This document shows positions 16,654-25,214 of a DNA stretch of 64,000 nt, piece after piece; the stretch's first letter is position 1, and each line of letters begins with the position of its first letter. Source of the DNA: an uncultured Muribaculaceae bacterium (GTDB lineage Bacteria; Bacteroidota; Bacteroidia; Bacteroidales; Muribaculaceae); assembly GCA_958436175.1 (NCBI GenBank), contig CAUBJF010000009.1, forward strand, positions 46,829 to 110,828, read 5' to 3'. Below the pieces are notes generated by a model. That model saw nothing but the letters and a program-made list of their open reading frames with translations, was not told the origin of the DNA and ran no database searches. Made by a program: the position numbers and the translations under genes.

Positions 16654-17601
16654 ATGTTTGAAAAAATGAAGGAGGAGTACCGTGCCTCCCTGAAATCGAG
16701 CGATACGGAAGAACATATCGACTTGTGCTTCTATCGTCCTATCGGTTTTGCCTGGGCATGCCTTTTCCGCAAACTTCATGTGACACCCAACGCGGTCACC
16801 GTAGCCTCGATATTTATAGGTGTAGCAGCAGGCATCTGTATGTACCCGACGAATATATGGATCAACCTTCTCGGCATATCCCTGCTCATCTGGGCTAACT
16901 CCTACGACAGCGCCGACGGTCAGCTTGCGCGTCTCACCAAGCAGTTCTCACCTCTTGGCCGCATCCTCGATGGGATGGCAGGCGATTTCTGGTTCATATC
17001 CATCTATGTCGCCGTCTGCCTGCGGAGCGTCCATACTATAAACTTTTTCGGAGATCATCCGTGGACAATCTGGGTGATTGCTGCCCTGGCCGGATTGTGC
17101 CATGCCAAACAGGCTGCCGTGGCGGACCGCTACCGTCAGTTCCACCTCTATCTTGTCAAACGTAAACTCAACAGCGAGCTGGATTCCAGTTCCGACTTGC
17201 GTCGCAAGCTGGGCGAGATGCCCTGGAAAGGTAATGTCGTCAGGAAGCTTATCCTTATGCTTTATGCCGCCTACACCGTGCAGCAGGAAGCTCTGTCTCC
17301 TGAAATGCAGAAATTGTGCCGTCTCATGGTCGCCAGGTTCCCCGACGGGACGATTCCGCCCGCTATAGCTTCCGAATTCCGTTTGTGGAGCTTCCCTCTC
17401 TGTAAATGGGAGAATTTCATGACTTTCAACTGGCGCTCGATATTTCTCTTCGTCACACTCCTTGCCGGGTATCCATGGCTGTATTTCGTTGCCGAACTCA
17501 CCGTGTTCAACATCGTCATGGTCTATGCCATGCGCGAGCATGAGAAGATGTGCAGTCGCATGATTAAACGTCTTGAGAGCACACACGGCGACGCAGTCTG
17601 A
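16654..17601 (+). CDS. CDP-alcohol phosphatidyltransferase family membrane enzyme
   Basis: A 315-residue membrane protein with several hydrophobic segments. The family motif D-xx-DG-xx-AR-x8-G-xxx-D is present as Asp85, Asp88, Gly89, Ala92-Arg93, Gly102 and Asp106. The final aspartate, expected at residue 110, is a glycine, with an aspartate one position later (LDGMAGD). It likely joins a CDP-activated molecule to an alcohol at the inner membrane. With the preceding nucleotidyltransferase it resembles the two halves of the IPCT/DIPPS inositol-phosphate system. No inositol-phosphate synthase gene is in the window. Confidence 0.82.
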   Translation: MFEKMKEEYRASLKSSDTEEHIDLCFYRPIGFAWACLFRKLHVTPNAVTVASIFIGVAAGICMYPTNIWINLLGISLLIWANSYDSADGQLARLTKQFSPLGRILDGMAGDFWFISIYVAVCLRSVHTINFFGDHPWTIWVIAALAGLCHAKQAAVADRYRQFHLYLVKRKLNSELDSSSDLRRKLGEMPWKGNVVRKLILMLYAAYTVQQEALSPEMQKLCRLMVARFPDGTIPPAIASEFRLWSFPLCKWENFMTFNWRSIFLFVTLLAGYPWLYFVAELTVFNIVMVYAMREHEKMCSRMIKRLESTHGDAV

Positions 17602-17661
17602 AGTCTTTCAGGACATTCGAAAAAGAGTTGTGGCATAGCTTGCAGATATTTTGTTTAATGG

Positions 17662-17692
17662 CTTGACAAATCCAAAAGTTTCACTAAATTTG
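17662..17692 (+). promoter_or_regulatory. Promoter for serC-serA
   Basis: CTTG (17662-17665), 19 bases, TAAATTTG (17685-17692), ending 26 bases before the serC ATG. Confidence 0.7.
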
Positions 17693-17718
17693 CAAGAGTA
17701 ACCATCAAAACAAACGAC

Positions 17719-18789
17719 ATGAAGAAACACAACTTCTATGCAGGACCGTCGATTCTGAGTGAATATACCATTCAGAACACTGCCGACGCTATTATCAATT
17801 TCGCCGACATGGGTCTATCGATTCTGGAAGTATCACATCGTAGCAAGCAGTTCCAGGCCGTCATCGACGAGGCTACAGCTCTTGTAAAGGAAATCCTCGA
17901 TATACCCGAAGGTTTCAGTGTCCTGTGGCTCGGGGGCGGTGCTTCCATGCAGTTCTGTATGATACCTTATAACTTCCTGAAGACAAAGGCATCCTATCTT
18001 GACACCGGCACATGGGCATCCAATGCCATCAAGGAAGCTCGTCTTTTCGGAGATGTCGACGTTGTCGCTTCCTCGAAAGATGCCAACTACACATACATAC
18101 CCAAGGGCTTCGAAGTACCGGCCGATTCCGATTACTTTCACTATACGAGCAACAACACTATCTACGGTACCGAAATCCGCGTCGATCCCGACGTTCCGTG
18201 CCGTATGATTGCCGATATGAGCTCTGATATCTTCTCGCGTAAGATTGACTTCACAAAATACGATGCTGTCTATGCAGGCGCACAGAAGAATCTCGCCCCC
18301 GCAGGTGTGACACTCGTCATTGTCCGCGAAGACGCTCTCGGAAAAGTCGACCGTCAGATTCCTACGATGCTCGACTACCGCACGCACGTCAAGAAGGGAT
18401 CGATGTTCAATACGCCTCCGGTACTTCCTATCTTCTCGGCTCTCCAGACGCTGCGCTACTATAAGCAGCTCGGCGGTATAGAAGAACTCGAACGTCGCGA
18501 CCTCGAGAAGGCAGCTCTTCTCTATTCGGCCATCGACGAGTCAAAGATGTTCCAGGGCACCGTTACCGACCCCAATGACCGTTCGATCATGAATGTATGC
18601 TTCGTGATGACTCCCGAGTACAAGGATCTTGAAGCAGCCTTCGTCGATTTCTGCACCGCCCGCGGCATCGTCGGCATCAAGGGCCACCGCTCGGTAGGCG
18701 GCTTCCGCGCTTCGCTCTACAACGCGCTTCCCATCGAGAGCGTACAGGTTCTTGTCGAAGCGATGCGTGATTTCGAGTCCACTCATTAA
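17719..18789 (+). CDS. serC: Phosphoserine aminotransferase
   Basis: A 356-residue pyridoxal-phosphate enzyme that turns 3-phosphohydroxypyruvate and glutamate into phosphoserine and 2-oxoglutarate. It opens with [22 protein letters not shown]. The lysine that binds the cofactor is in [21 protein letters not shown], and [17 protein letters not shown] is the phosphate-contacting turn. The C-terminus [21 protein letters not shown] is diagnostic for SerC. serA follows 11 bases later, so the two steps of serine synthesis share one transcript. Confidence 0.96.
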   Translation: MKKHNFYAGPSILSEYTIQNTADAIINFADMGLSILEVSHRSKQFQAVIDEATALVKEILDIPEGFSVLWLGGGASMQFCMIPYNFLKTKASYLDTGTWASNAIKEARLFGDVDVVASSKDANYTYIPKGFEVPADSDYFHYTSNNTIYGTEIRVDPDVPCRMIADMSSDIFSRKIDFTKYDAVYAGAQKNLAPAGVTLVIVREDALGKVDRQIPTMLDYRTHVKKGSMFNTPPVLPIFSALQTLRYYKQLGGIEELERRDLEKAALLYSAIDESKMFQGTVTDPNDRSIMNVCFVMTPEYKDLEAAFVDFCTARGIVGIKGHRSVGGFRASLYNALPIESVQVLVEAMRDFESTH

Positions 18790-18800
18790 TATATAGAGTC

Positions 18801-19718
18801 ATGAAGATACTTGTAGCGACCGAAAAACCGTTCTCGGCAAAAGCCGTCAGCGAAATGAAGGCCGTCGTCGAAGGTGCCGGTCACACCTTTGCCCTTCTCG
18901 AGAAATATACCGACCCCGAAGAACTGCGTGAGGCTGTTGCCGACGCAGAAGGTCTCATAGTTCGCAGCGATATTGTCAATGCCGCGCTCTTTGATGCTGC
19001 CAGGAATCTCAAGATCGTTGTCCGTGCCGGTGCCGGCTATGACAATATCGACCTCAAGGCAGCTACAGAACATGGCGTGGTAGTCGAGAATACTCCCGGC
19101 CAGAACTCCAATGCTGTGGCCGAACTTGTTATCGGCATGGCCATCATGGCAGCCCGTAATAATTACGACGGTACCACAGGCTTCGAAATCAGCGGTAAGC
19201 GTCTCGGCCTTCAGGCTTTCGGGCAGGTGAGCCGTCATGTTGCTGCCATCGCCAGAGGTTTCGGTATGAAAGTCACTGCCATCGACCCCTATTGCCCTGT
19301 CGAAGTAATGGCTGAGCATGGTGTCGGTGTAGCCGAATCCCTCCCCGATCTTTATGCCGGAAACGATATAGTCTCCATCCACATCCCGGCTACCCCCGAG
19401 ACTGTCGGTTCTATAGGCCGCAATCTTATTGCCCGGATGCCCAAGGGGGCGATACTCATCAATACAGCCCGCAAAGAAGTAATCAACGAGAAAGAACTTT
19501 TTGAAATTCTTGAAGAACGTCCCGATATCAAGTACTTTGCCGATGTCAAGCCTAAAAATGCCGATGAGCTGACAGCTCGTTTTGGCAAGCGTGTGTTCTT
19601 CACGCCCAAGAAGAGTGGCGCCCAGACTGCCGAGGCAAACCTTAATGCCGGTGTGGCTGCCGCCAGGCAGGCAGTCGCCTTTATAGACAAAGGTATCGAC
19701 CGTTTCCGTGTCAACTGA
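18801..19718 (+). CDS. serA: D-3-phosphoglycerate dehydrogenase, short form without ACT domain
   Basis: A 305-residue NAD-dependent 2-hydroxyacid dehydrogenase, the first step of serine synthesis. The substrate arginine lies in GLIVRSDIVNAAL and the NAD-binding fold begins at GKRLGLQAFGQVS, with fewer glycines than usual. The catalytic Arg/Glu region is NTARKEVINEKEL. Where most family members have histidine (TPHxGA), this protein has TPKKSGA, with lysines 270-271. That resembles the lysine-type PGDH described from Entamoeba and related bacteria. There is no regulatory ACT domain, so allosteric serine inhibition is not expected. Confidence 0.9.
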   Translation: MKILVATEKPFSAKAVSEMKAVVEGAGHTFALLEKYTDPEELREAVADAEGLIVRSDIVNAALFDAARNLKIVVRAGAGYDNIDLKAATEHGVVVENTPGQNSNAVAELVIGMAIMAARNNYDGTTGFEISGKRLGLQAFGQVSRHVAAIARGFGMKVTAIDPYCPVEVMAEHGVGVAESLPDLYAGNDIVSIHIPATPETVGSIGRNLIARMPKGAILINTARKEVINEKELFEILEERPDIKYFADVKPKNADELTARFGKRVFFTPKKSGAQTAEANLNAGVAAARQAVAFIDKGIDRFRVN

Positions 19719-19738
19719 TTCTAAAATAAGTAACATAC

Positions 19739-19773
19739 AGGCCGGGTCATCGAAAGGTGTATCCGGCCTTTTA
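19739..19773 (+). terminator. Intrinsic terminator after serA
   Basis: A nine-pair stem (19739-19747 with 19761-19769, including one G-U) followed by TTTT. Confidence 0.8.
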
Positions 19774-19968
19774 CTATCTATCTCCTCGTTGATTAAGGCT
19801 GATTTACCGTAATCCCGGAATAGATGAACATGGAGGAGAACAAAAATGCTTAACATTTGTTTGAAAAAATAGATATTTATTTGTCCAAATAAGATTTAAA
19901 TAAAGAAAAATTCGTACCTTCGTTACTGCGTTTTGAAGATTCGTTGGTTTCTTCAATCTCGAACATTT

Positions 19969-20531
19969 ATGCCTGATGACCTCAAACTGATAGAACAGCT
20001 TTTCCGGCAGTACTATAGGATACTCCGCGCTTATGCTTACCGCTTAGTCAACAATACTGAAGCGGCAGAGGACATTGTGCAGGATGTCTTCGTCGCCCTC
20101 TGGAACAATCGCTCCACTCTCGACGAGCAGACCGTCAAGTCGTATTTGTTCCGTTCTGTCCATAACCGTTCAGTCAATTATCTGTCCCGCGATAAGGGCT
20201 CCCAGTCCGACTCGCTTGATTCGGTTGTCGACTATCTCAAAGTGGCAGATTCCGATGTCGCTCTGCAGGAGAATATGTTCATGGCCGATGAGCTGCGGAA
20301 TGAGATTCACAGCTTTACGGAGAACCTGCCCCTCAGGCGCGACGGGTTTTCGAGCTTAGCCGGATGAGGGGTCTCAAAGTAGCTGAAATAGCCAAAATCA
20401 TGGATATCGCTCCAAAGACAGTGGCAAACTATCTTTATAAAGTCCTTGTAGATCTCAAGGCCCACCTTCATGCCAAGGGTTTTATAGAGTTGTTTATGTT
20501 TTTTTATGTTTGCTGCGATTTTTTTTTGTAA
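19969..20531 (+). pseudogene. ECF sigma factor (FecI-like) with a -1 frameshift near 20340
   Basis: The first frame from 19969 (MPDDLKLIEQLFRQYYRILRAYAYRLV) encodes sigma region 2 and the linker to ENLPLRR, then runs into an unrelated tail and a TGA at 20365. The next frame, from 20340, reads RRVFELSRMRGLKVAEIAK and continues with the region 4 helix-turn-helix (MDIAPKTVANYLYKVLVDLKAHL) to a stop at 20529. Restoring one base near 20340 would join them into a normal sigma factor of about 187 residues. No canonical slippery heptamer is present in frame, so a mutation or a sequencing error is likelier than programmed shifting. It sits before fecR and susC, so its loss would affect their induction. 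Confidence 0.8.
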
Positions 20532-20595
20532 AAAAAGTTTAGTCTGATAGGGTGATATGTTTTTTTATGTGTATTAATAGTAAGCGCCATCGACA

Positions 20596-21594
20596 ATGGA
20601 AGAAGAAATGCGAGATATAAATGACTTAATCATAAAATATCTTGATGGTTCTGCCACGGGACCGGATGAAGAATCGCTTAAGGCTTGGCTCGAAGAGTCG
20701 GATGCCAACCGCAGTGATTTTTCACAGATTCGGGACCTCTGGATTCTAAGCTCAACGACCTATGGTGAAGATCCGGCAACGGATAAGGCACTCGCCCGTT
20801 TGATGCGAAGGATTCGGGTTCGTGAATCGGGCCTGCGACGGAATCCATTCTCCTTGGTGCTTAAAGTCGCAGCAGCAGCCATTGTCCTGCTTGGTGTCGG
20901 CTACACATGTTATCAGTTCGGCAGCCGCACTCCGCAAGCTCCGATTGTCATGAACAGGCTCATTACCGCCGACGGCAGTACAGGCCGCTTCATGCTTCCG
21001 GACAGCTCTGTGGTATGGCTCAACTCAAACAGTACTCTGGACTATCCGGAACAGTTTGAGGAATCGTGTCGAGAAGTAAGCCTGATGGGAGAGGCATATT
21101 TCGAAGTGAAGCACGATGAGAGTTGCCCTTTTATAGTGAAATCGGGCGACATAGATGTCAGGGTTCTCGGCACTAATTTCTTGGTCGAGAATTACAAGCA
21201 TCTGTCGACGGTCGAAGCTATACTCGTGGAAGGCAATGTCGAAGTGAGCGGACGTGGGATGCGTAAGCCGAGGCTTCTTGTTCCCGGCGAAATGCTGTCC
21301 TACGACCGCGGTTCCTCTTCCGCTGATGTTAAGTTTGTCAATACAGACCACTACACCAGCTGGATACACAACAAGGTGGTGTTCGACAACAGCACTCTGG
21401 GTGATATCTCCACAAACCTGAGACAATGGTTTGTAAGAGATATCTATTGCGATCCCAAGGTTGCCGCATCGGTGAGACTCTCGTTCACGCTCAAAAGAGG
21501 TGATGAAATCGATGAGATCCTTTCTCAGATATCCAAAGTCGCACCTATCACCTACCAATGGCAGGACTCCACCCTGTCGATTCTTCCCAGATAA
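20596..21594 (+). CDS. FecR family anti-sigma factor
   Basis: A 332-residue inner-membrane protein. A cytoplasmic N-terminal domain (DLIIKYLDGSATGPDEESLKAWL) is followed by one membrane segment near residues 90-106 (VLKVAAAAIVLLGVGY). The periplasmic FecR domain has TADGSTGRFMLPDSSVVWLNSNSTLDYP and GEAYFEVKHDESCPFIVKSGDIDVRVLGTNF. It would hold the upstream ECF factor inactive until the STN domain of the downstream SusC signals substrate. The upstream sigma gene carries a frameshift, so the circuit may be broken. Confidence 0.93.
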   Translation: MEEEMRDINDLIIKYLDGSATGPDEESLKAWLEESDANRSDFSQIRDLWILSSTTYGEDPATDKALARLMRRIRVRESGLRRNPFSLVLKVAAAAIVLLGVGYTCYQFGSRTPQAPIVMNRLITADGSTGRFMLPDSSVVWLNSNSTLDYPEQFEESCREVSLMGEAYFEVKHDESCPFIVKSGDIDVRVLGTNFLVENYKHLSTVEAILVEGNVEVSGRGMRKPRLLVPGEMLSYDRGSSSADVKFVNTDHYTSWIHNKVVFDNSTLGDISTNLRQWFVRDIYCDPKVAASVRLSFTLKRGDEIDEILSQISKVAPITYQWQDSTLSILPR

Positions 21595-21656
21595 CTTTTC
21601 TTTATTAACTTAAGACCGAACTTCCTATCAAGTCAGAAAACTAATCAAACCGTAAA

Positions 21657-21677
21657 GTAGTATCACCGCGATACTAC
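21657..21677 (+). other. Hairpin between fecR and susC
   Basis: A perfect 8-bp stem (GTAGTATC with GATACTAC, loop accgc) 79 bases before the susC start, without a T tract. It could modulate expression between the regulator and the transporter. Confidence 0.4.
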
Positions 21678-21755
21678 AGTGCTGCCGCCGACTTACTCCC
21701 ATACCTGTCGCGGCGACCTTAAATCTTTTTATCAATCTAATCACAGTATCTATCT

Positions 21756-24700
21756 ATGGATAATGTCAGGAAACCTTTGTCTCTTTTACACAAGATGACA
21801 GAAATCCGTTGGCAGAGATATCTTGCTATTGGCCTTCTTGCTGCCGCATCTCAGATAGCATCGGCACAGCAGGCACGTATCTCTCTGAATCTTCAAAACG
21901 TACCAATCAAGGAAGCGTTGAAAGCTATAGAATCCAAATGCGACTATACCTTCCTTTATAATAACGCTGCCATTGATGTCAACCGCAAGGTGAGCATTAG
22001 CGCAAACAACGAAGAGCTCAAGAATGTTCTTGGGCGTATGCTCGATGGCGTGACCTGGACAGTGGAGAACAAACGAATCATCCTCAGTCCGGCCAAGGCC
22101 GAAAATACAGAACCTGCAAAGGCTGCTTCCCAGCTGAAACTGATCACAGGTACAGTCCTTGATGAGAAGGGCGAACCTATGATTGGTGTGAGTGTCAATA
22201 TTCCCGGCACTAATCGTGCGGCCGTCACAAATATCGAAGGCCGCTACCAGATTAAGGCCGCTCCGGGCGAGACACTCAATTTCTCGTATATCGGCTACTT
22301 GCCCGAAAAGGCAAAAGTCGGTACTAACGACGAGGTAAACGTCAGCATGGCCGAAGATACCCAGAATCTTGAAGACCTCGTTGTTGTCGGTTACGGTGTC
22401 CAGAAGAAAGTAAACCTTTCCGGCTCTGTATCGACTTTCAACACCAAGATGCTCAACGACCGTCCTGTTGTCAACATAGGCCAGGCTCTCCAGGGTGCTG
22501 TTGCCAACTTCAACGTCAATGTATCCAGCGGCCAGCCCGACAGCAGTCCTTCCTACAACGTCCGCGGTTATACATCTATCAACGGTGGTAGCCCTCTCGT
22601 AGTTATCGATGGTGTCGTTTCTACCGCCGATATTCTCAACCGACTGAACCCCAATGATATCGAGAATATCTCCATCCTGAAAGACGCATCGTCGGCAGCC
22701 ATCTACGGTAGCCGTGCCGCGTTCGGTGTCATCCTCGTCACCACAAAGAAAGGTAAAGGCGAGAAGCTGACCGTTAGCTATGGCAACAACTTCGTATGGC
22801 ACAAGAATTCCAAGCTTCCCGATATCATCACCGACCCGTATATCGTAGCTACGACACGTAACAAGATGGCTGAAGGTTGGCATACATTTTACGATGAAGA
22901 AGATATCGCATATGCCAAGAGGGTATCGGAAGATCCGTCTCTTGACCCATACTATACTCACTCTGACGGCTCCGTCAAATCCTTCGGTCATACTAACTGG
23001 CTGGACGAACTCTTCAAGAAGAGCAGTTTCTCGATGCTCCACAACATCGCCATTTCCGGCCAGACTGAACGCGTAAACTACTACCTCTCTGCAAGCTACA
23101 ACGACCAGGGCGGTATCATCAGGCCTGCTACTGATAAATACAAACGCTACAACGTCCGTTCGAAACTTGATTTCAAGCTCACCAACTGGTGGAACTTAGG
23201 AGCAAATATCAACTATATCAACTCTACTTACGACTATCCTCAGGGTATGTCCTGGGATATGTACTGGAACATCATTCGTTCAAATCCTCTGGAACTCGTA
23301 CATCATCCCGACGGTTCCTGGACTGATACTTCTGTCGAGAACATCGGTACCCTGACCGACGGTGGTCGTTCGGTCGACAAGAAGGGTAACGTCGATGTAA
23401 TGTTTACTACCAAGATAGACATTCTCAAGGATGTCCTCTGGGTAAACGGCAGCTACGCATACTCCAATACGACAACACGAAGCAACTGGTACAATCTGCC
23501 TGTTCCTTATCGTAAAGCCCCCGGTCTTCCTATCCGCTACTATAACCTCTTTACCAAGAGCCATTCGGACGCTTCGAACAGCAGCAGCGAGACATGGCGC
23601 AGCGTATGGGATGCTTATATCACATTCAACAAGACCTTTGCACAGAAACATGCAGTTACAGCTCTCGCAGGTTTCAATCAGGAAGAATATCACTATGACT
23701 ATTCCCGTATGAACCGTGTCGACCTGATTACAGGCGAACTTCCTACAGTAGCTCTTGCAACAGGTGAAAAGAACCTTTCACAGTCGAAGTCCTCATGGGC
23801 TACCCGTGGTGCGTTCTTCCGCCTTAACTACACCTTCGACAATCGCTATATCTTCGAATTCAACGGTCGTTACGACGGTACTTCCCGTTTCCAGAAGAGT
23901 GACCGTTTCGTGTTCAACCCCTCGGCATCTGCTGCATGGGTAATCTCGAACGAAAACTTCTTCGAACCTCTCAAGCCATTCGTCACCAACTTGAAGATCT
24001 ACGGTTCCTATGGTCGTCTCGGCAACCAGGATGTAAGTACATACGCATATATAGCAACGATGGGTGCATGGAAGATCAATCAGATTCTTGACGGTGAAAA
24101 GCCGCTCGGTATCTGGGCTCCGGGCCTTGTCTCCGGCTCGCTGACATGGGAAAAAGTAACTACCGGCAATATCGGTGCTGATATCTACCTGCTCAACAAC
24201 CGCTTGAATATCAACGGTGAATATTATGAACGCCGCACTACCGACATGCTTACCAAGGGCCAGACTCTTCCCGGTGTTCTCGGTGCATCCGTTCCTGACG
24301 AGAATGCTGCCAATCTGAAAACCAAAGGTTGGGAAATCACGGTTAACTGGCGTGACCACTTCATGCTGGCCGACAAACCGTTCAACTATACCATCGGCTT
24401 CAACATTGCCGACAGTCGTGCATGGATCACCAAGTTCTCCAATCCTACCGGTACTCTCAATGACTACTATGAAGGTCAGGAACTCGGCGAAATCTGGGGC
24501 TTGGAAACCGAAGGTTTCTTCACCTCACAGGAAGATATCGACAACCATGCCGACCAGAGCTGGAGTACTTCTTATCCCGGCTTGCGTCCCCTTGGCCCCG
24601 GCGACCTCAAGTTCAAGGACCAGAACAATGATAATGTCATCGACCGTGGCAACTGGACCCTCGAAGACCATGGCGACTTCAAGGTCATCGGCAACTCCCG

Positions 24701-25202
24701 CGCCCGCTACACTTACGGCATCACTGCCACAGCACAGTGGAACGGCTTCGACTTGAGTATGTTCTTCCAGGGTGTTGGTCGTAAGCACTATTATCCCGGA
24801 ACACATGACTGCTACTTCTGGGGATGTTACTATCAGCCTTATAACAATATTACTATAGGTAACTGGGTAGATCGTTGGACAGAAGAAAATCCTAATGGTT
24901 ACTTCCCCCGTCTCAAATCTTACGTTGCTGAGGATGAAAACCAAGAGTTAGGCCTCACGCAGACGCGTTATCTCCAGAATGCAGCTTATATTCGCCTGAA
25001 GAACCTTACCGTCGGCTACTCGCTTCCCACAGCTCTTCTAAACAAGGTAGGTATCGAAAGCTTCCGTATCTTCTTCACCGGTGAAAACCTCTGGGAATCC
25101 AGTAAGCTCTACAAATACTTCAAAGTTGATCCCGAAACTCTCGGCAACCTCACATATCCTATGCAGCGTTCGTACTCTTTCGGTGTTAATCTAACTTTTT
25201 AA
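21756..25202 (+). CDS. SusC/RagA TonB-dependent transporter with N-terminal STN signalling domain
   Basis: A 1148-residue outer-membrane protein. After a signal peptide ending near ASAQQ come an STN domain (ISLNLQNVPIKEALKAIESKCDYTFLYN), a carboxypeptidase-like domain (ITGTVLDEKGEPMIGVSVNIPGT), the LEDLVVVGYGVQKK box, a plug and a barrel ending in SYSFGVNLTF. The STN domain marks it as controlled by a FecI/FecR pair, and both genes lie upstream. It should import an oligosaccharide together with the SusD encoded next. The glycan is unknown because no carbohydrate-active enzyme lies beside it. Confidence 0.95.
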   Translation: MDNVRKPLSLLHKMTEIRWQRYLAIGLLAAASQIASAQQARISLNLQNVPIKEALKAIESKCDYTFLYNNAAIDVNRKVSISANNEELKNVLGRMLDGVTWTVENKRIILSPAKAENTEPAKAASQLKLITGTVLDEKGEPMIGVSVNIPGTNRAAVTNIEGRYQIKAAPGETLNFSYIGYLPEKAKVGTNDEVNVSMAEDTQNLEDLVVVGYGVQKKVNLSGSVSTFNTKMLNDRPVVNIGQALQGAVANFNVNVSSGQPDSSPSYNVRGYTSINGGSPLVVIDGVVSTADILNRLNPNDIENISILKDASSAAIYGSRAAFGVILVTTKKGKGEKLTVSYGNNFVWHKNSKLPDIITDPYIVATTRNKMAEGWHTFYDEEDIAYAKRVSEDPSLDPYYTHSDGSVKSFGHTNWLDELFKKSSFSMLHNIAISGQTERVNYYLSASYNDQGGIIRPATDKYKRYNVRSKLDFKLTNWWNLGANINYINSTYDYPQGMSWDMYWNIIRSNPLELVHHPDGSWTDTSVENIGTLTDGGRSVDKKGNVDVMFTTKIDILKDVLWVNGSYAYSNTTTRSNWYNLPVPYRKAPGLPIRYYNLFTKSHSDASNSSSETWRSVWDAYITFNKTFAQKHAVTALAGFNQEEYHYDYSRMNRVDLITGELPTVALATGEKNLSQSKSSWATRGAFFRLNYTFDNRYIFEFNGRYDGTSRFQKSDRFVFNPSASAAWVISNENFFEPLKPFVTNLKIYGSYGRLGNQDVSTYAYIATMGAWKINQILDGEKPLGIWAPGLVSGSLTWEKVTTGNIGADIYLLNNRLNINGEYYERRTTDMLTKGQTLPGVLGASVPDENAANLKTKGWEITVNWRDHFMLADKPFNYTIGFNIADSRAWITKFSNPTGTLNDYYEGQELGEIWGLETEGFFTSQEDIDNHADQSWSTSYPGLRPLGPGDLKFKDQNNDNVIDRGNWTLEDHGDFKVIGNSRARYTYGITATAQWNGFDLSMFFQGVGRKHYYPGTHDCYFWGCYYQPYNNITIGNWVDRWTEENPNGYFPRLKSYVAEDENQELGLTQTRYLQNAAYIRLKNLTVGYSLPTALLNKVGIESFRIFFTGENLWESSKLYKYFKVDPETLGNLTYPMQRSYSFGVNLTF

Positions 25203-25214
25203 ATCAAGGAAACC

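Noticed and set aside
20292..20367. Programmed -1 frameshifting in the sigma gene
   Set aside because: The stretch has no X XXY YYZ heptamer in the reading frame, and sigma genes of this group are not known to use it; a mutation or sequence error is simpler.
21786..23042. Minus-strand frame of 418 codons
   Set aside because: Antisense shadow of the STN-type susC; no recognisable family.
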